Assembly: GCF_002929535.1 (NCBI RefSeq)
Contig: NZ_PJJO01000049.1
Span: 1 to 64,000, forward strand
Length of the DNA: 64,000 bases
Direction: 5' to 3'
DNA from: Cryobacterium sp. Y11
GTDB taxonomy: Bacteria > Actinomycetota > Actinomycetes > Actinomycetales > Microbacteriaceae
Of the stretch, positions 35,213 through 44,058 are shown one piece after another. Position 1 is the stretch's first letter. Every line of letters begins with the position of its first letter. The notes under the pieces are model-generated. The model was not told the DNA's origin. It made no database searches and saw only the letters and a program-made list of their open reading frames with translations. The position numbers and the translations under genes are program-made.

Positions 35213-38200
35213 GTGGCTGTTCTTTTGCTCGAACCTTCGCGCCGTTTTTTCGCTCAATCGGCTAGCGAAACGCCGCGACTAGCGCGACTGGCACGGGCCG
35301 GCTGGATCGCTGTGGCCACGGTGGTTGCCGTGATCGCGGGAGTACTGATCGCCCCCTCGGTGGCACTGGCCGATTCCGCGCCGATCGACGCCGGCACTCC
35401 GGTTACGGTCGCCGCGGATTCACTGCCGACGACACAGATCAACGGTGTCGCCTGGACACAACTCATTGTGGGCAACACGGTATATGTGGGTGGGGAATTC
35501 ACTCGCTCGCGGCCCGCCGGTTCAGCACGCGGCGTCAACGAAATTGTGCGCAACAACCTGCTCGCCTATAACCTGCGCACCGGAGCGCTCATCTCCACGT
35601 TCAACCCCAATGTTAATGGTGCCGTTCGGGCGCTGGTCGCTTCGGCCGACGGCACGCGGATCTTTGCTGGAGGGTCCTTCACCCAGGTCGGTGCGGAGAC
35701 TCGGTACCGACTGGCGGCCTTCGACACCGCCAGCGGAGACCTGGTTTCTTCCTGGAAGCCGGTCGTGAATGCCCCGGTGAAGGCGCTGGGAATTTTCGGC
35801 GACACTGTCTATGCCGGAGGAACCTTCTCGACTGCCAGCGGTCAGGCCCGCACCAGGACGGCCTCGTTCGCTGCGTCTAACGGTGCACTCGGCACCTGGA
35901 CGGGCCAGCCGGCCGGTGGCGCAGTCAATGCCTTAACCGTCTCACCGGATGGAAGCCGGGTCGTCATCGGCGGTGCATTCACGTCCTATAACGGCAGTTC
36001 AAATCCCGGTTACGGCATGGCCGCAACGGATGCCGCCACCGGCGCGTCGCTCCCGTGGAAGGTGAACTCGATCATTCGCAATGGCGGCAAGGACGCCGCC
36101 ATCCTGAGCCTGACCTCCTCGGAACAGGGCGTCATCGGCACCGGCTATGTCTTCGGCACCGGTGGCACGCTTGAGGGCGCGTTTCGCGCCAGCTGGGATG
36201 AGGGCGCGCTGATCTGGGTCGAGGACTGCCACGGCGATACCTATTCGGCCGTGCCAATGGGCGACGTCGTTTACACCACCTCGCACGCGCACTTTTGCGG
36301 CAATATTGCCGGTCCGCCGCAGACCGACCCGTGGACATTTCACCGCACGCTGACCTTCACCTCGGAAGCGAAGGGAATCATCACCAGAAACCGCACGGGT
36401 GGCTCGTACTACAACTTTGAGGGAACCCCCCGGCCCGACCTGCTGGCCTTCTACCCCGACATTAATTCCGGCACATACACCGGTCAGGGTCAGGGACCGT
36501 GGAACATCACCGCGAATGAGGACTACTTGCTGTACGGCGGCGAGTTCACCATCGTCAATAACAAGGGTCAGCAGGGTCTGGCCCGGTTCGCCTCTCGCTC
36601 CATCGCCCCGAACAAGGAAGGCCCGCGGGTCACAAATACCTCGTTTGTGGCCGCAGACTTCGTGCCATCCGTTGCGTCATTTATGCCGGGGGGAGCCCGA
36701 CTGAGCTGGACAACGGCGTTCGATCGCGACAACGAGAACCTCAGCTACGAGGTGCTGCGTGACGGTGCTGCGGTCGCGACCATCGTGGCAGCGTCGACCG
36801 ATTGGAACCGGCCCAAGCTCAGCTGGAGCGACACTGGGCTGACTCCAGGACACAGCTACGACTATCGCATCCGAGTGACCGATCCTCTTGGCAATAGCCG
36901 CACCGGCGCCGTGGCCGCTGTCACGGTTGCAGACGGTGCGAGCGTGAGTGAGTATGCAGCATCCGTTATGGAAGACTCGCCGCGGTCGTACTGGCCGCTC
37001 GGCGAAAAGACTGGTTCAACGGCGTTCGACTGGACCGGTGGAGCAGACTTGGATGTGAAGTCGGGAGTGACCCGTAATGTTTCAGGAGCCGTCCCGGAAC
37101 AGGCCGCCTCACGGTTTGATGGAACGAGCGACGGGTTCGCCTCGACGACAACCGCAGAAGCCCCCCTAAACAACTTCAGCGTCGAAGCATGGGTGAAAAC
37201 GGAAAGTACCCAAGGCGGAAAAATCGTCGGCTTTGGTGATAAAGCCATCGGTAGCTCGGCCGGATACGACCGACACGTCTATATGGACAACAGTGGCAAG
37301 ATCTGGTTCGGCGCCTATCCCAACGCGCTTCGTACCATCAATACGAACGACAGCTATAACGATGGGCAATGGCACCACATTGTGGCAAGCCTGAGCCCAG
37401 CGGGCATGACCCTGTATGTAGACGGAAAACGGGCGGCGCATCGTTCCGACGTAACGAAAGGACAGACATACCAAGGCTTCTGGCGAATCGGCGGGGACAC
37501 CCTGAAGAGCTGGCCCGGCCTGCCGACGAGCGGATACGTCGCGGCCGACATCGACGAGGTGGCGCTCTACAGCAACTCGTTGAGCCGCCAGCAGATACTC
37601 GACCACTACGTCGCTTCCGGGCGCACCTCCCCGGTTCCGGTGGCGCCCGCCGATGCGTACGGAGCCGCGGTCTACAGCGCCGAACCCGACCTGTACTGGC
37701 GGCTGGGCGAGACGGCCGGCACAATGGCTCGCGATGCCGGCCAGCTGGGCAACTCCGGAACCTATTCGGGCACCGTTACCCAGGGAGCACCCGCGCTGAT
37801 CACGGGAACGACCAACACCGCGGTCACCTTCAACAATGGAATCGTCAGCAGCGACACCCAATTTGTGAACCCGACCACCTATTCGCTCGAAGCGTGGTTC
37901 AGCACGACCACAACTCAGGGCGGAAAAATTATCGGTTTCGGTAATAAGAAGACCGGGCTGTCGACCAACTACGACCGTCACGTCTACCTGCAGGATGACG
38001 GGCGACTGGTCTTTGGTACCTGGACCGGTACGGCCAACCTGGTCACGTCAGCTGCGACCTATAACGACGGTGTTCGGCACCACGTGGTGGCCGTGCAATC
38101 CGCCGCTGGCATGCAGCTGTACGTGGACGGCGCCCTGGTCGGCACGAATCCGCAAGCGGCCGCGCAGGTCTACTCGGGGTTCTGGCGTATTGGCAGCGAC

Positions 38201-39502
38201 CCCACCTGGGGCTCGAGCAGCCCGGCGCTCGCCGGAACGCTCGACGAGGTAGCGGTGTATTCCACCGCCCTGGCGCCGGCGGTCATTGGCCAGCACTATG
38301 CGCTCGGAACCGGAGAAAGCCCGGCCAGCAACGTGCCACCGACCGCAGCCTTCGACTCAACCGTCGACGACCTGGCGCTGCAAGTTGACGCGGCGGCGTC
38401 ATCGGACGCCGACGGGCAGATCACGAGCTATGCGTGGTCGTTTGGGGATGGCGTCAGCGGCACAGCCGTCCAAGCCAGCCACACGTATGCCGATTCTGGA
38501 ATATATGAGGTTACCTTGACCGTGACCGATGATGCCGGGGCCACATCGGCCGTCACGGAGTCGGTCACGGTGACCGCAGCCGTGGTCGAGCCGCCGGTTG
38601 AAGAAAATGCGGCCCCGGTCGCGGCCTTCACGGCGACGGCCACCGATCTCGCGGTCGCCGTCGACGGTGCCGGTTCGAGCGATGCGGACGGCACGATCAG
38701 CACCTATACCTGGGCCTGGGGCGACGGGACGACGGAAACCGCAGCCGCAGCAACGGCAACGCACGGCTACGCGGTGGCCGGCACCTATGAGATCCTGCTC
38801 ACGGTCACCGACGACTCCGGCGCAACCGCGAGCGCGACTCAGAGCGTTGTGGTCACCGATCCGCCGCCGGCTCCAGCAACGGCGTTCGCAGCGGATGCCT
38901 TCAGCCGCGCCATCACCGCCGGCCTCGGCACGGCGGACGTCGCCGGCTTGTGGACCACGACGGGATCAGCGGCGAACTACTCGGTAGCTGATGGAACCGC
39001 CCAGCTACGTGCCACGCCGGGCAGGATGCTCAACGGCTACCTGACCGCCGTGTCATCCACTGACACCGACCTGACCGTGACAACGGGCGTGCAGCAGGCG
39101 GTGACGGGCGGCGCTGTTTACCTCACGGCGATCGGCCGTCGGGTTGGCACAAACGACTATCGGGCACGCGCTAAGTTGCTGGCCTCTGGGGCTGTGCAGG
39201 TGCAGCTCCTGCGTTACTCGTCGAGCCTGCGGTCTTTGACCGTACCTGGCCTCAGTTACGCGGCGGGAGATCAGCTGCAGCTTCGGGTGCAAGTCACCGG
39301 CACGTCACCGACAACGCTCAAGGCAATGGTATGGAAGTTGGGCGAGCCTGCCCCCGATACGTGGCAGGTCAGCGCGACGGATTCGACGGCCGCACTGCAG
39401 CAGGCTGGTTCGATCGGGGTGGCGCTCTACGTGAGCTCCTCGGTCACGGTGAGTCCGATGATCGCGACCTTCGATGACCTGATCGCCGTGTCGCCCCACT
39501 AG
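35213..39502 (+). CDS. secreted beta-propeller/FN3/2xLamG/2xPKD protein, largest paralogue
   Basis: A 1429-residue exported protein with a GTG start and a signal peptide ending ALA near residue 52. Domain order: beta-propeller (~55-460) with the DCHGD (C339) / HAHFC pair; FN3 (~476-573); LamG1 (~591-802, SYWPLGE); LamG2 (~826-1036, LYWRLGE); PKD1 (~1041-1122); PKD2 (~1131-1216); and a C-terminal lectin-like domain (~1222-1429). Compared with the 1098-residue paralogue it has one more LamG and one more PKD. It lacks any wall-sorting signal. Likely role: a large matrix or adhesive protein of the polysaccharide layer (inference). Confidence 0.88.
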   Translation: MAVLLLEPSRRFFAQSASETPRLARLARAGWIAVATVVAVIAGVLIAPSVALADSAPIDAGTPVTVAADSLPTTQINGVAWTQLIVGNTVYVGGEFTRSRPAGSARGVNEIVRNNLLAYNLRTGALISTFNPNVNGAVRALVASADGTRIFAGGSFTQVGAETRYRLAAFDTASGDLVSSWKPVVNAPVKALGIFGDTVYAGGTFSTASGQARTRTASFAASNGALGTWTGQPAGGAVNALTVSPDGSRVVIGGAFTSYNGSSNPGYGMAATDAATGASLPWKVNSIIRNGGKDAAILSLTSSEQGVIGTGYVFGTGGTLEGAFRASWDEGALIWVEDCHGDTYSAVPMGDVVYTTSHAHFCGNIAGPPQTDPWTFHRTLTFTSEAKGIITRNRTGGSYYNFEGTPRPDLLAFYPDINSGTYTGQGQGPWNITANEDYLLYGGEFTIVNNKGQQGLARFASRSIAPNKEGPRVTNTSFVAADFVPSVASFMPGGARLSWTTAFDRDNENLSYEVLRDGAAVATIVAASTDWNRPKLSWSDTGLTPGHSYDYRIRVTDPLGNSRTGAVAAVTVADGASVSEYAASVMEDSPRSYWPLGEKTGSTAFDWTGGADLDVKSGVTRNVSGAVPEQAASRFDGTSDGFASTTTAEAPLNNFSVEAWVKTESTQGGKIVGFGDKAIGSSAGYDRHVYMDNSGKIWFGAYPNALRTINTNDSYNDGQWHHIVASLSPAGMTLYVDGKRAAHRSDVTKGQTYQGFWRIGGDTLKSWPGLPTSGYVAADIDEVALYSNSLSRQQILDHYVASGRTSPVPVAPADAYGAAVYSAEPDLYWRLGETAGTMARDAGQLGNSGTYSGTVTQGAPALITGTTNTAVTFNNGIVSSDTQFVNPTTYSLEAWFSTTTTQGGKIIGFGNKKTGLSTNYDRHVYLQDDGRLVFGTWTGTANLVTSAATYNDGVRHHVVAVQSAAGMQLYVDGALVGTNPQAAAQVYSGFWRIGSDPTWGSSSPALAGTLDEVAVYSTALAPAVIGQHYALGTGESPASNVPPTAAFDSTVDDLALQVDAAASSDADGQITSYAWSFGDGVSGTAVQASHTYADSGIYEVTLTVTDDAGATSAVTESVTVTAAVVEPPVEENAAPVAAFTATATDLAVAVDGAGSSDADGTISTYTWAWGDGTTETAAAATATHGYAVAGTYEILLTVTDDSGATASATQSVVVTDPPPAPATAFAADAFSRAITAGLGTADVAGLWTTTGSAANYSVADGTAQLRATPGRMLNGYLTAVSSTDTDLTVTTGVQQAVTGGAVYLTAIGRRVGTNDYRARAKLLASGAVQVQLLRYSSSLRSLTVPGLSYAAGDQLQLRVQVTGTSPTTLKAMVWKLGEPAPDTWQVSATDSTAALQQAGSIGVALYVSSSVTVSPMIATFDDLIAVSPH

Positions 39503-39561
39503 TGTGCACACACTACGAGTTGTCCGATACCAGACAACGAAGATGAGAGGGACCACGCCAG

Positions 39562-40647
39562 ATGCGAATTGTGACCACGCGGGCAAGGTTGTACCGAACC
39601 CTGCGCAGCGCTTATCTTGAGCGTGCCCACGTGTTACCAGAGGCCACCATCCTCTATCGCGTGAAACGCTACGACTTCCACGAATCCCTGGTGGAGGGGC
39701 TCACTGTCGTGCAGGCCGGGCCGGTGCGCGCGGCCTGGCTGCTGGCCAGGTCGAAGGTCACCACCCTCGAAATCAACGAACCGCTCATGCTCTCCAGCGT
39801 GTGGGGCAGTGCCCTGGCCATCCGCGGTTTACAGGCGCGGTCCCTGCTCGGTGGCCCCCGCGCGACGATCGTCAGCTACGCCATGGAAAACTCAAATCCT
39901 CTCGTTCGCCCCGTCGGCGAGGAGGGTCGACTGCGGCGCTTTGCCAACAGCCGCTTGTCGCGGTTTGTCTGGCGGCACACCGATCGCATCGCCTTTGGCA
40001 CGGATGCTGCGAGAATCACCTATGACGTCGCCCTACGGCGGCCATCGGCTGGAATCACCAGCACCGTCATTCCGGCGTTGCCGGCCCCGTGTGCGTGCCC
40101 GCTCGATCCGGGCCCCGGCGAGCCGCGCGTGGTTTTTCTCGGAGCCCTCGTGGCCCGGAAGGGTTTTCCCGACCTGCTTGCGGCCTGGCCGAGCGTCACA
40201 GCTCTCATTCCCACAGCTCGGCTGACCATTATCGGCAAGGGGGCGCTCGAAGACCGAGCGCGCCAGGCCGCAGAGCAGGACCCGTCGATAGAGCTCATCA
40301 TCGACCCGCCACGGAGTGAAATTCACGGGTACCTGCGGCGCGCGAGCGTACTCACCCTGCCGTCTCAACCAACGGCAACGTGGCGCGAGCAAATAGGTCT
40401 CCCCATCGTCGAGGGTCTCGCACACGGGTGCAATATCGTCACGACGTCGGAGACTGGCCTCGCAAACTGGCTCACCGAGCACGGGCACGACGTCGTCGCG
40501 CCGGGGGCCGGGGTTCCAGCCCTCGCAACGGCGGTCGTACACGCCCTGCAGAAACGGGTAGGAAGTGGCGCAGCAGCCGTGGCAGATCTGCCGAAGGTTG
40601 ACGGGCGTCTAGCTGCAGACGCCTGGATGTTCGTCGGGGCACGCTAG
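39562..40647 (+). CDS. glycosyltransferase (GT4-like)
   Basis: A 361-residue GT-B protein. The C-terminal half shows VVFLGALVARKGFPDLLAAWP and the donor motif segment QIGLPIVEGLAHGCNIVTTSETGLANWL with the E-x-x-G pattern. The N-terminal half is less standard (YRVKRYDFHESLVEG). It follows the largest propeller gene by 59 bp, in the same direction. Donor and acceptor are unknown. Confidence 0.85.
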   Translation: MRIVTTRARLYRTLRSAYLERAHVLPEATILYRVKRYDFHESLVEGLTVVQAGPVRAAWLLARSKVTTLEINEPLMLSSVWGSALAIRGLQARSLLGGPRATIVSYAMENSNPLVRPVGEEGRLRRFANSRLSRFVWRHTDRIAFGTDAARITYDVALRRPSAGITSTVIPALPAPCACPLDPGPGEPRVVFLGALVARKGFPDLLAAWPSVTALIPTARLTIIGKGALEDRARQAAEQDPSIELIIDPPRSEIHGYLRRASVLTLPSQPTATWREQIGLPIVEGLAHGCNIVTTSETGLANWLTEHGHDVVAPGAGVPALATAVVHALQKRVGSGAAAVADLPKVDGRLAADAWMFVGAR

Positions 40648-40656
40648 AAAAACCGA

Positions 40657-40687
40657 GTTCGATGCGCGGACCTCAGCGCGCTCGAAC
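40657..40687. terminator. hairpin between convergent glycosyltransferase genes
   Basis: GTTCGA-T-GCGCG (40657-40668) pairs with CGCGCTCGAAC (40677-40687) apart from one bulged base. It overlaps the 3' end of the minus-strand gene; AAAAA precedes it. Confidence 0.5.
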
Positions 40688-41677
40688 GGCGCGCACCGCA
40701 CACTCGTACGCCTCCACATGCGCGGCCACTCCGGTCTGCCAGGAGCGGGCCGACAGTTCGGGCTGCGCTGCACGGCGCGGGCTGCGCACGGCGGCAAGCG
40801 CGTCGGTGAGGGCCTGAGGCGAGAGTGCTCCCGGGTAGGTCACTACCCAATCGCCGCCGACCTCGAGCGCCAGAGCCTCGGTCACGACGTTCCGCGGCAC
40901 CAAAACGGGGCGGCCCAGAGACAACGCCAACAGAGCGGCTCCTGAATTGTGCATTTCTTGGTAGGGAAGAACGACCAGCTCGGCCTCGCCGATCTCGCGG
41001 GCGAGCGTCTCGTCGCTCGCGTAGCCCAGGCTGAAGACGATGCGGGGGTCTCCGGCTGCCAGGGCTGCCAGCGTTCGGGCCAGCTCTGGAGTGTGGGGCT
41101 GACCGACAATTCGTAACGTCGCGGACTCAGCTGCGGCATCCGCTCGCGACGTGAAGCAGTCGATGAGGGTATCGATTCCCTTATAGGGGCGGATGAGGCC
41201 GAAATAGAGCAGACGCCCGGGAACAGTCGACGTGCAGGGGTAGTCGGCATACCACTCGCGATAGTCGCCGTGCGCGATGGTGCGTTCGAGTGTGCCAGCC
41301 GGCAGCGGAGTGAACGGGTTGAGCCGAATCCAGAGGGTGGTGCGGCGGTCGAACCCGTGCAGCAGGCGCCGCTCGGTTGGCGAATTCTCTTCGTGGCTGC
41401 GCAGATTGTGCAGCGTACGCACCACGGCCGTGTGGCGTAGCCGCAGTCGCGTCAGCAGGAGTGCGAACAGCAGGTGCCGGGCCAAAGCCCGAGCCGGAGT
41501 GCGACCCTGCAGCAGGATCTCCGGCCAGTGCACGTGAAACACGTCATAGGGCGCCGTCAGCGCGCGCCACCAAGAGAATCCGTCGACCTGCACGTGCTGG
41601 CGCAGCCCCCGGTCGAGTTGCACGAGGTAGGGGTTGGTCGTGGTGCGGCCCTCCGGAAACGACTGGAGGACGCGCAC
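40673..41677 (-). CDS. glycosyltransferase (GT4/GumI-like)
   Basis: A 334-residue GT-B enzyme with a GTG start that overlaps the upstream stop by one base (TAGTG). FHVHWPEILLQG near residue 47 is a common motif of exopolysaccharide mannosyl/glucosyltransferases; GRLLYFGLIRPYKGIDTLIDCF and VVLPYQEMHNSGAALLALSLGRPVLVPR complete the donor domain. Last gene of a leftward operon with the Wzz/BY-kinase. Confidence 0.87.
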   Translation of the reverse strand: MRVLQSFPEGRTTTNPYLVQLDRGLRQHVQVDGFSWWRALTAPYDVFHVHWPEILLQGRTPARALARHLLFALLLTRLRLRHTAVVRTLHNLRSHEENSPTERRLLHGFDRRTTLWIRLNPFTPLPAGTLERTIAHGDYREWYADYPCTSTVPGRLLYFGLIRPYKGIDTLIDCFTSRADAAAESATLRIVGQPHTPELARTLAALAAGDPRIVFSLGYASDETLAREIGEAELVVLPYQEMHNSGAALLALSLGRPVLVPRNVVTEALALEVGGDWVVTYPGALSPQALTDALAAVRSPRRAAQPELSARSWQTGVAAHVEAYECAVRAVRAR

Positions 41678-43134
41678 TATTTGGTCCGCGCCGATTCGGG
41701 GTCGCGGCGGCCGGAATCATCAAACGCGGCCTTGGGCGCCCTGGTAGCCGTGACCCGGTTGATCGGACCGGTCATCGGCGTCGACGCGCCAATCATTGGC
41801 GTCAGCGGCCCGTAATAGACGTCCGCGCGGTGTTCGCGCACCTGGTTGAGCACGACGCCTAGAATGCGAGCATTGACGGCTTCGAGCGACTCGAGGGTGG
41901 TTGTGAGCTGCTGGCGTGTGGTTGCCTTGTAGCGGGCCACGACGATGGCACCGTCGGTGAGGCGGGACAGCCCGAGGGCGTCGCTCGCCGGAAGTAGCGG
42001 CGGGGAATCAACGACGATGAAGTCGTAGTCCTCGAGCAGGCGCTTCATGAGCGTTTTCATCGCGGCCGAACCGAGCAGTTGCCCAGGATTAGGCGGCACA
42101 GCGCCGGAGGGAAGCACGTCGATTCCATCCGACCAGCGCACGATGGCGTCTTCTGGTCCAACATCACCGAGCAGAATTGTGGTGAGGCCGACATCGCCCT
42201 CAAGGTCGCACAGCTCGGCAATCGACGGGCGTCGCAGGTCGGCATCGATCAACAGCACTCGAGTGGAGCGCTCCGCCATGGCAAGAGCCAGGTTGATTGC
42301 GGTCGTTGATTTTCCGTCGCGCGTGACTGCGGAGGTGACGACGGCGCTGCGCGGCGGGCTATCGACGTCGATGAATTCGAGGTTGGCGCGCACCCGGCGG
42401 TAGGCCTCGGCGAGTGCGCTGTGCGGCATTACCCGCATGACCAGGCCCGCTGGGTCGGTGCGTCGTTTGCGGCCGACCATGCCGAGCAGCGGGTTGGACG
42501 AGACCCGGTCGAGGTCCTTTTCCGTACTGACCCTGGTATCAAGCACTTCCCGGGCCAAGGCGTAGAGAATGCCGAGCATGAGTCCAACCAGCGCGCCGGT
42601 CAGCACGATCAATTCGGTATTGGGCGCGAACGGATCGGCCGGCAGTTGCGCGGGAGACACCGTCTTTACCGAGATCGACGGCAGGTTGTCTGGGCCTGTG
42701 GGCGCCAGCGTCTCGACAGTCGTGGCCAGAGACCGCGAAACAGCATCGGCCAGCATCACGGCCTCAGCCGCTGACCGGCTGGTGACGGTGATATTGATGA
42801 AAACGGTATTGAGCGGCGTGACGGCGGTCACACGTGACGCGAGGGCCTGGGTGGTCGTATCCAACCGCAGTCGGGTAATGACCGGGCCGAGCACGGTCGG
42901 TGTTGTTGCGAGCTGGGCGTAGGACTGAACAAGATTCTGCGTGAAAGTGGATGTCTGCAGTAACTCGCTCGTGGTCTCTCCACGGTCGCTCGTGACGAAA
43001 ACGCTGTTGGTGGCCTGATACTGCTCGGGCAGGGTGGCCGAGTAGCCCCACGCTGCAGCGCCACCGAGCAGTCCGACAATAAGGATGAGCAACCATCGTC
43101 TCGTGATGGTCCTCAGATAGTCGATAGGTTCCAC
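41677..43134 (-). CDS. polysaccharide chain-length regulator fused to a BY-type tyrosine kinase (Wzz-Wze)
   Basis: A 485-residue membrane protein from GTG 43134 (GGAGA upstream). The N-terminal Wzz domain has two membrane helices (about 15-33 and 175-195) flanking an outside domain. The cytoplasmic C-terminal half is a BY-kinase/ParA-like ATPase: Walker A region SAVTRDGKSTTAIN, Walker A' VLLIDADLRRPS, Walker B DFIVVDSPPLL. The Walker A lacks the usual P-x-EGKS form, and the C-terminus has only two adjacent tyrosines (DVYYGPL) instead of a Tyr cluster. It controls polymer length and export. Confidence 0.92.
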   Translation of the reverse strand: MEPIDYLRTITRRWLLILIVGLLGGAAAWGYSATLPEQYQATNSVFVTSDRGETTSELLQTSTFTQNLVQSYAQLATTPTVLGPVITRLRLDTTTQALASRVTAVTPLNTVFINITVTSRSAAEAVMLADAVSRSLATTVETLAPTGPDNLPSISVKTVSPAQLPADPFAPNTELIVLTGALVGLMLGILYALAREVLDTRVSTEKDLDRVSSNPLLGMVGRKRRTDPAGLVMRVMPHSALAEAYRRVRANLEFIDVDSPPRSAVVTSAVTRDGKSTTAINLALAMAERSTRVLLIDADLRRPSIAELCDLEGDVGLTTILLGDVGPEDAIVRWSDGIDVLPSGAVPPNPGQLLGSAAMKTLMKRLLEDYDFIVVDSPPLLPASDALGLSRLTDGAIVVARYKATTRQQLTTTLESLEAVNARILGVVLNQVREHRADVYYGPLTPMIGASTPMTGPINRVTATRAPKAAFDDSGRRDPESARTK

Positions 43135-43284
43135 AGCATTTCTCCGTTCGGTTGCGCACACACTACAGTCAAGCTGATCAAACCTCACACTCATTGCCCC
43201 GAAGCGCACCCCCCAGTAAGAGGGATTCCACTGGCAATCCACCGCAGCGGTGGACAGCGCGGCCCTATTAGAGCGGATGCTCAG

Positions 43285-44058
43285 CTACGGCCGGGTCGCG
43301 CCAGCGCCCGCCAGCGCGGTCATATCCCGAAACCATTTACTCAGGGCGAGGACGAGATAGAGCCCATTGGCCACGAAAAGAACTGCGTACAGCCCGAAGA
43401 ACAAGATCGGAGCGCCGAGCAAGACGAAGGCCAAGCAGAGTACCCCGTAGTCGGTGGGCACCCCGAGGAGCGAGCGCAGGAAGGTGCGCGGGGCTGTCGA
43501 TAACGGGGCCAGTGGAGCGTGCTTGGCTTTGAGTAGGTCGTTTAGGATCATGGCGAAGAATGACACGGCCGCGACCGCGGTGAATCCGATCGGAACCAGC
43601 AGCCAGGCCGGGTCGTTGAGGGCAAAATGGGTGAACGCGGTGATCAGGACGGCCAGGTGCAGGGTTGAAATTTTAATGGCGTCGATCACATGGTCGAGCC
43701 ATTCGCCGGACGGTGAGCCACCGCCGCGCAAACGGGCGACTTGGCCGTCGGCCGAGTCGAAGGCGTAGCCGATGGCCAGCAGCAGCCAGACGACGATGCC
43801 GAGTAGCCAGCTCGGCTCGACGATCGCGAGCAGCCCGATGGCGGAAAAGGTGAAAACGGCACTGATGGTCGTGACGTTATTGGGGGTGAGTCCCAGTCGA
43901 TAGGCGCCGGCCGCGAGGTAACGGCCGACCCGGCGGTTCACGTAGATCGAATAGGCCGGCGCCCCGCGGGCGGCCGTCTTCTGGGCCGAGGACAGCCGCC
44001 GCACGGTCTCGAAGTACGTTTCGGACGACCGAACGGTTCGAGCTGGAGCGCTGGTCAT
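43285..44058 (-). CDS. CDP-alcohol phosphotransferase family membrane protein
   Basis: A 257-residue protein with about six transmembrane helices. The full CDP-OH-P motif is present near residue 98: DSADG-QVAR, then a G, then EWLDHVID, giving the four aspartates that hold two metal ions and the CDP-alcohol. Normal family members make phospholipids such as phosphatidylglycerol phosphate or phosphatidylinositol phosphate. Its place inside a sugar-transferase operon suggests a decoration or lipid-carrier role here. It overlaps the upstream glycosyltransferase by 4 nt. Confidence 0.9.
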   Translation of the reverse strand: MTSAPARTVRSSETYFETVRRLSSAQKTAARGAPAYSIYVNRRVGRYLAAGAYRLGLTPNNVTTISAVFTFSAIGLLAIVEPSWLLGIVVWLLLAIGYAFDSADGQVARLRGGGSPSGEWLDHVIDAIKISTLHLAVLITAFTHFALNDPAWLLVPIGFTAVAAVSFFAMILNDLLKAKHAPLAPLSTAPRTFLRSLLGVPTDYGVLCLAFVLLGAPILFFGLYAVLFVANGLYLVLALSKWFRDMTALAGAGATRP

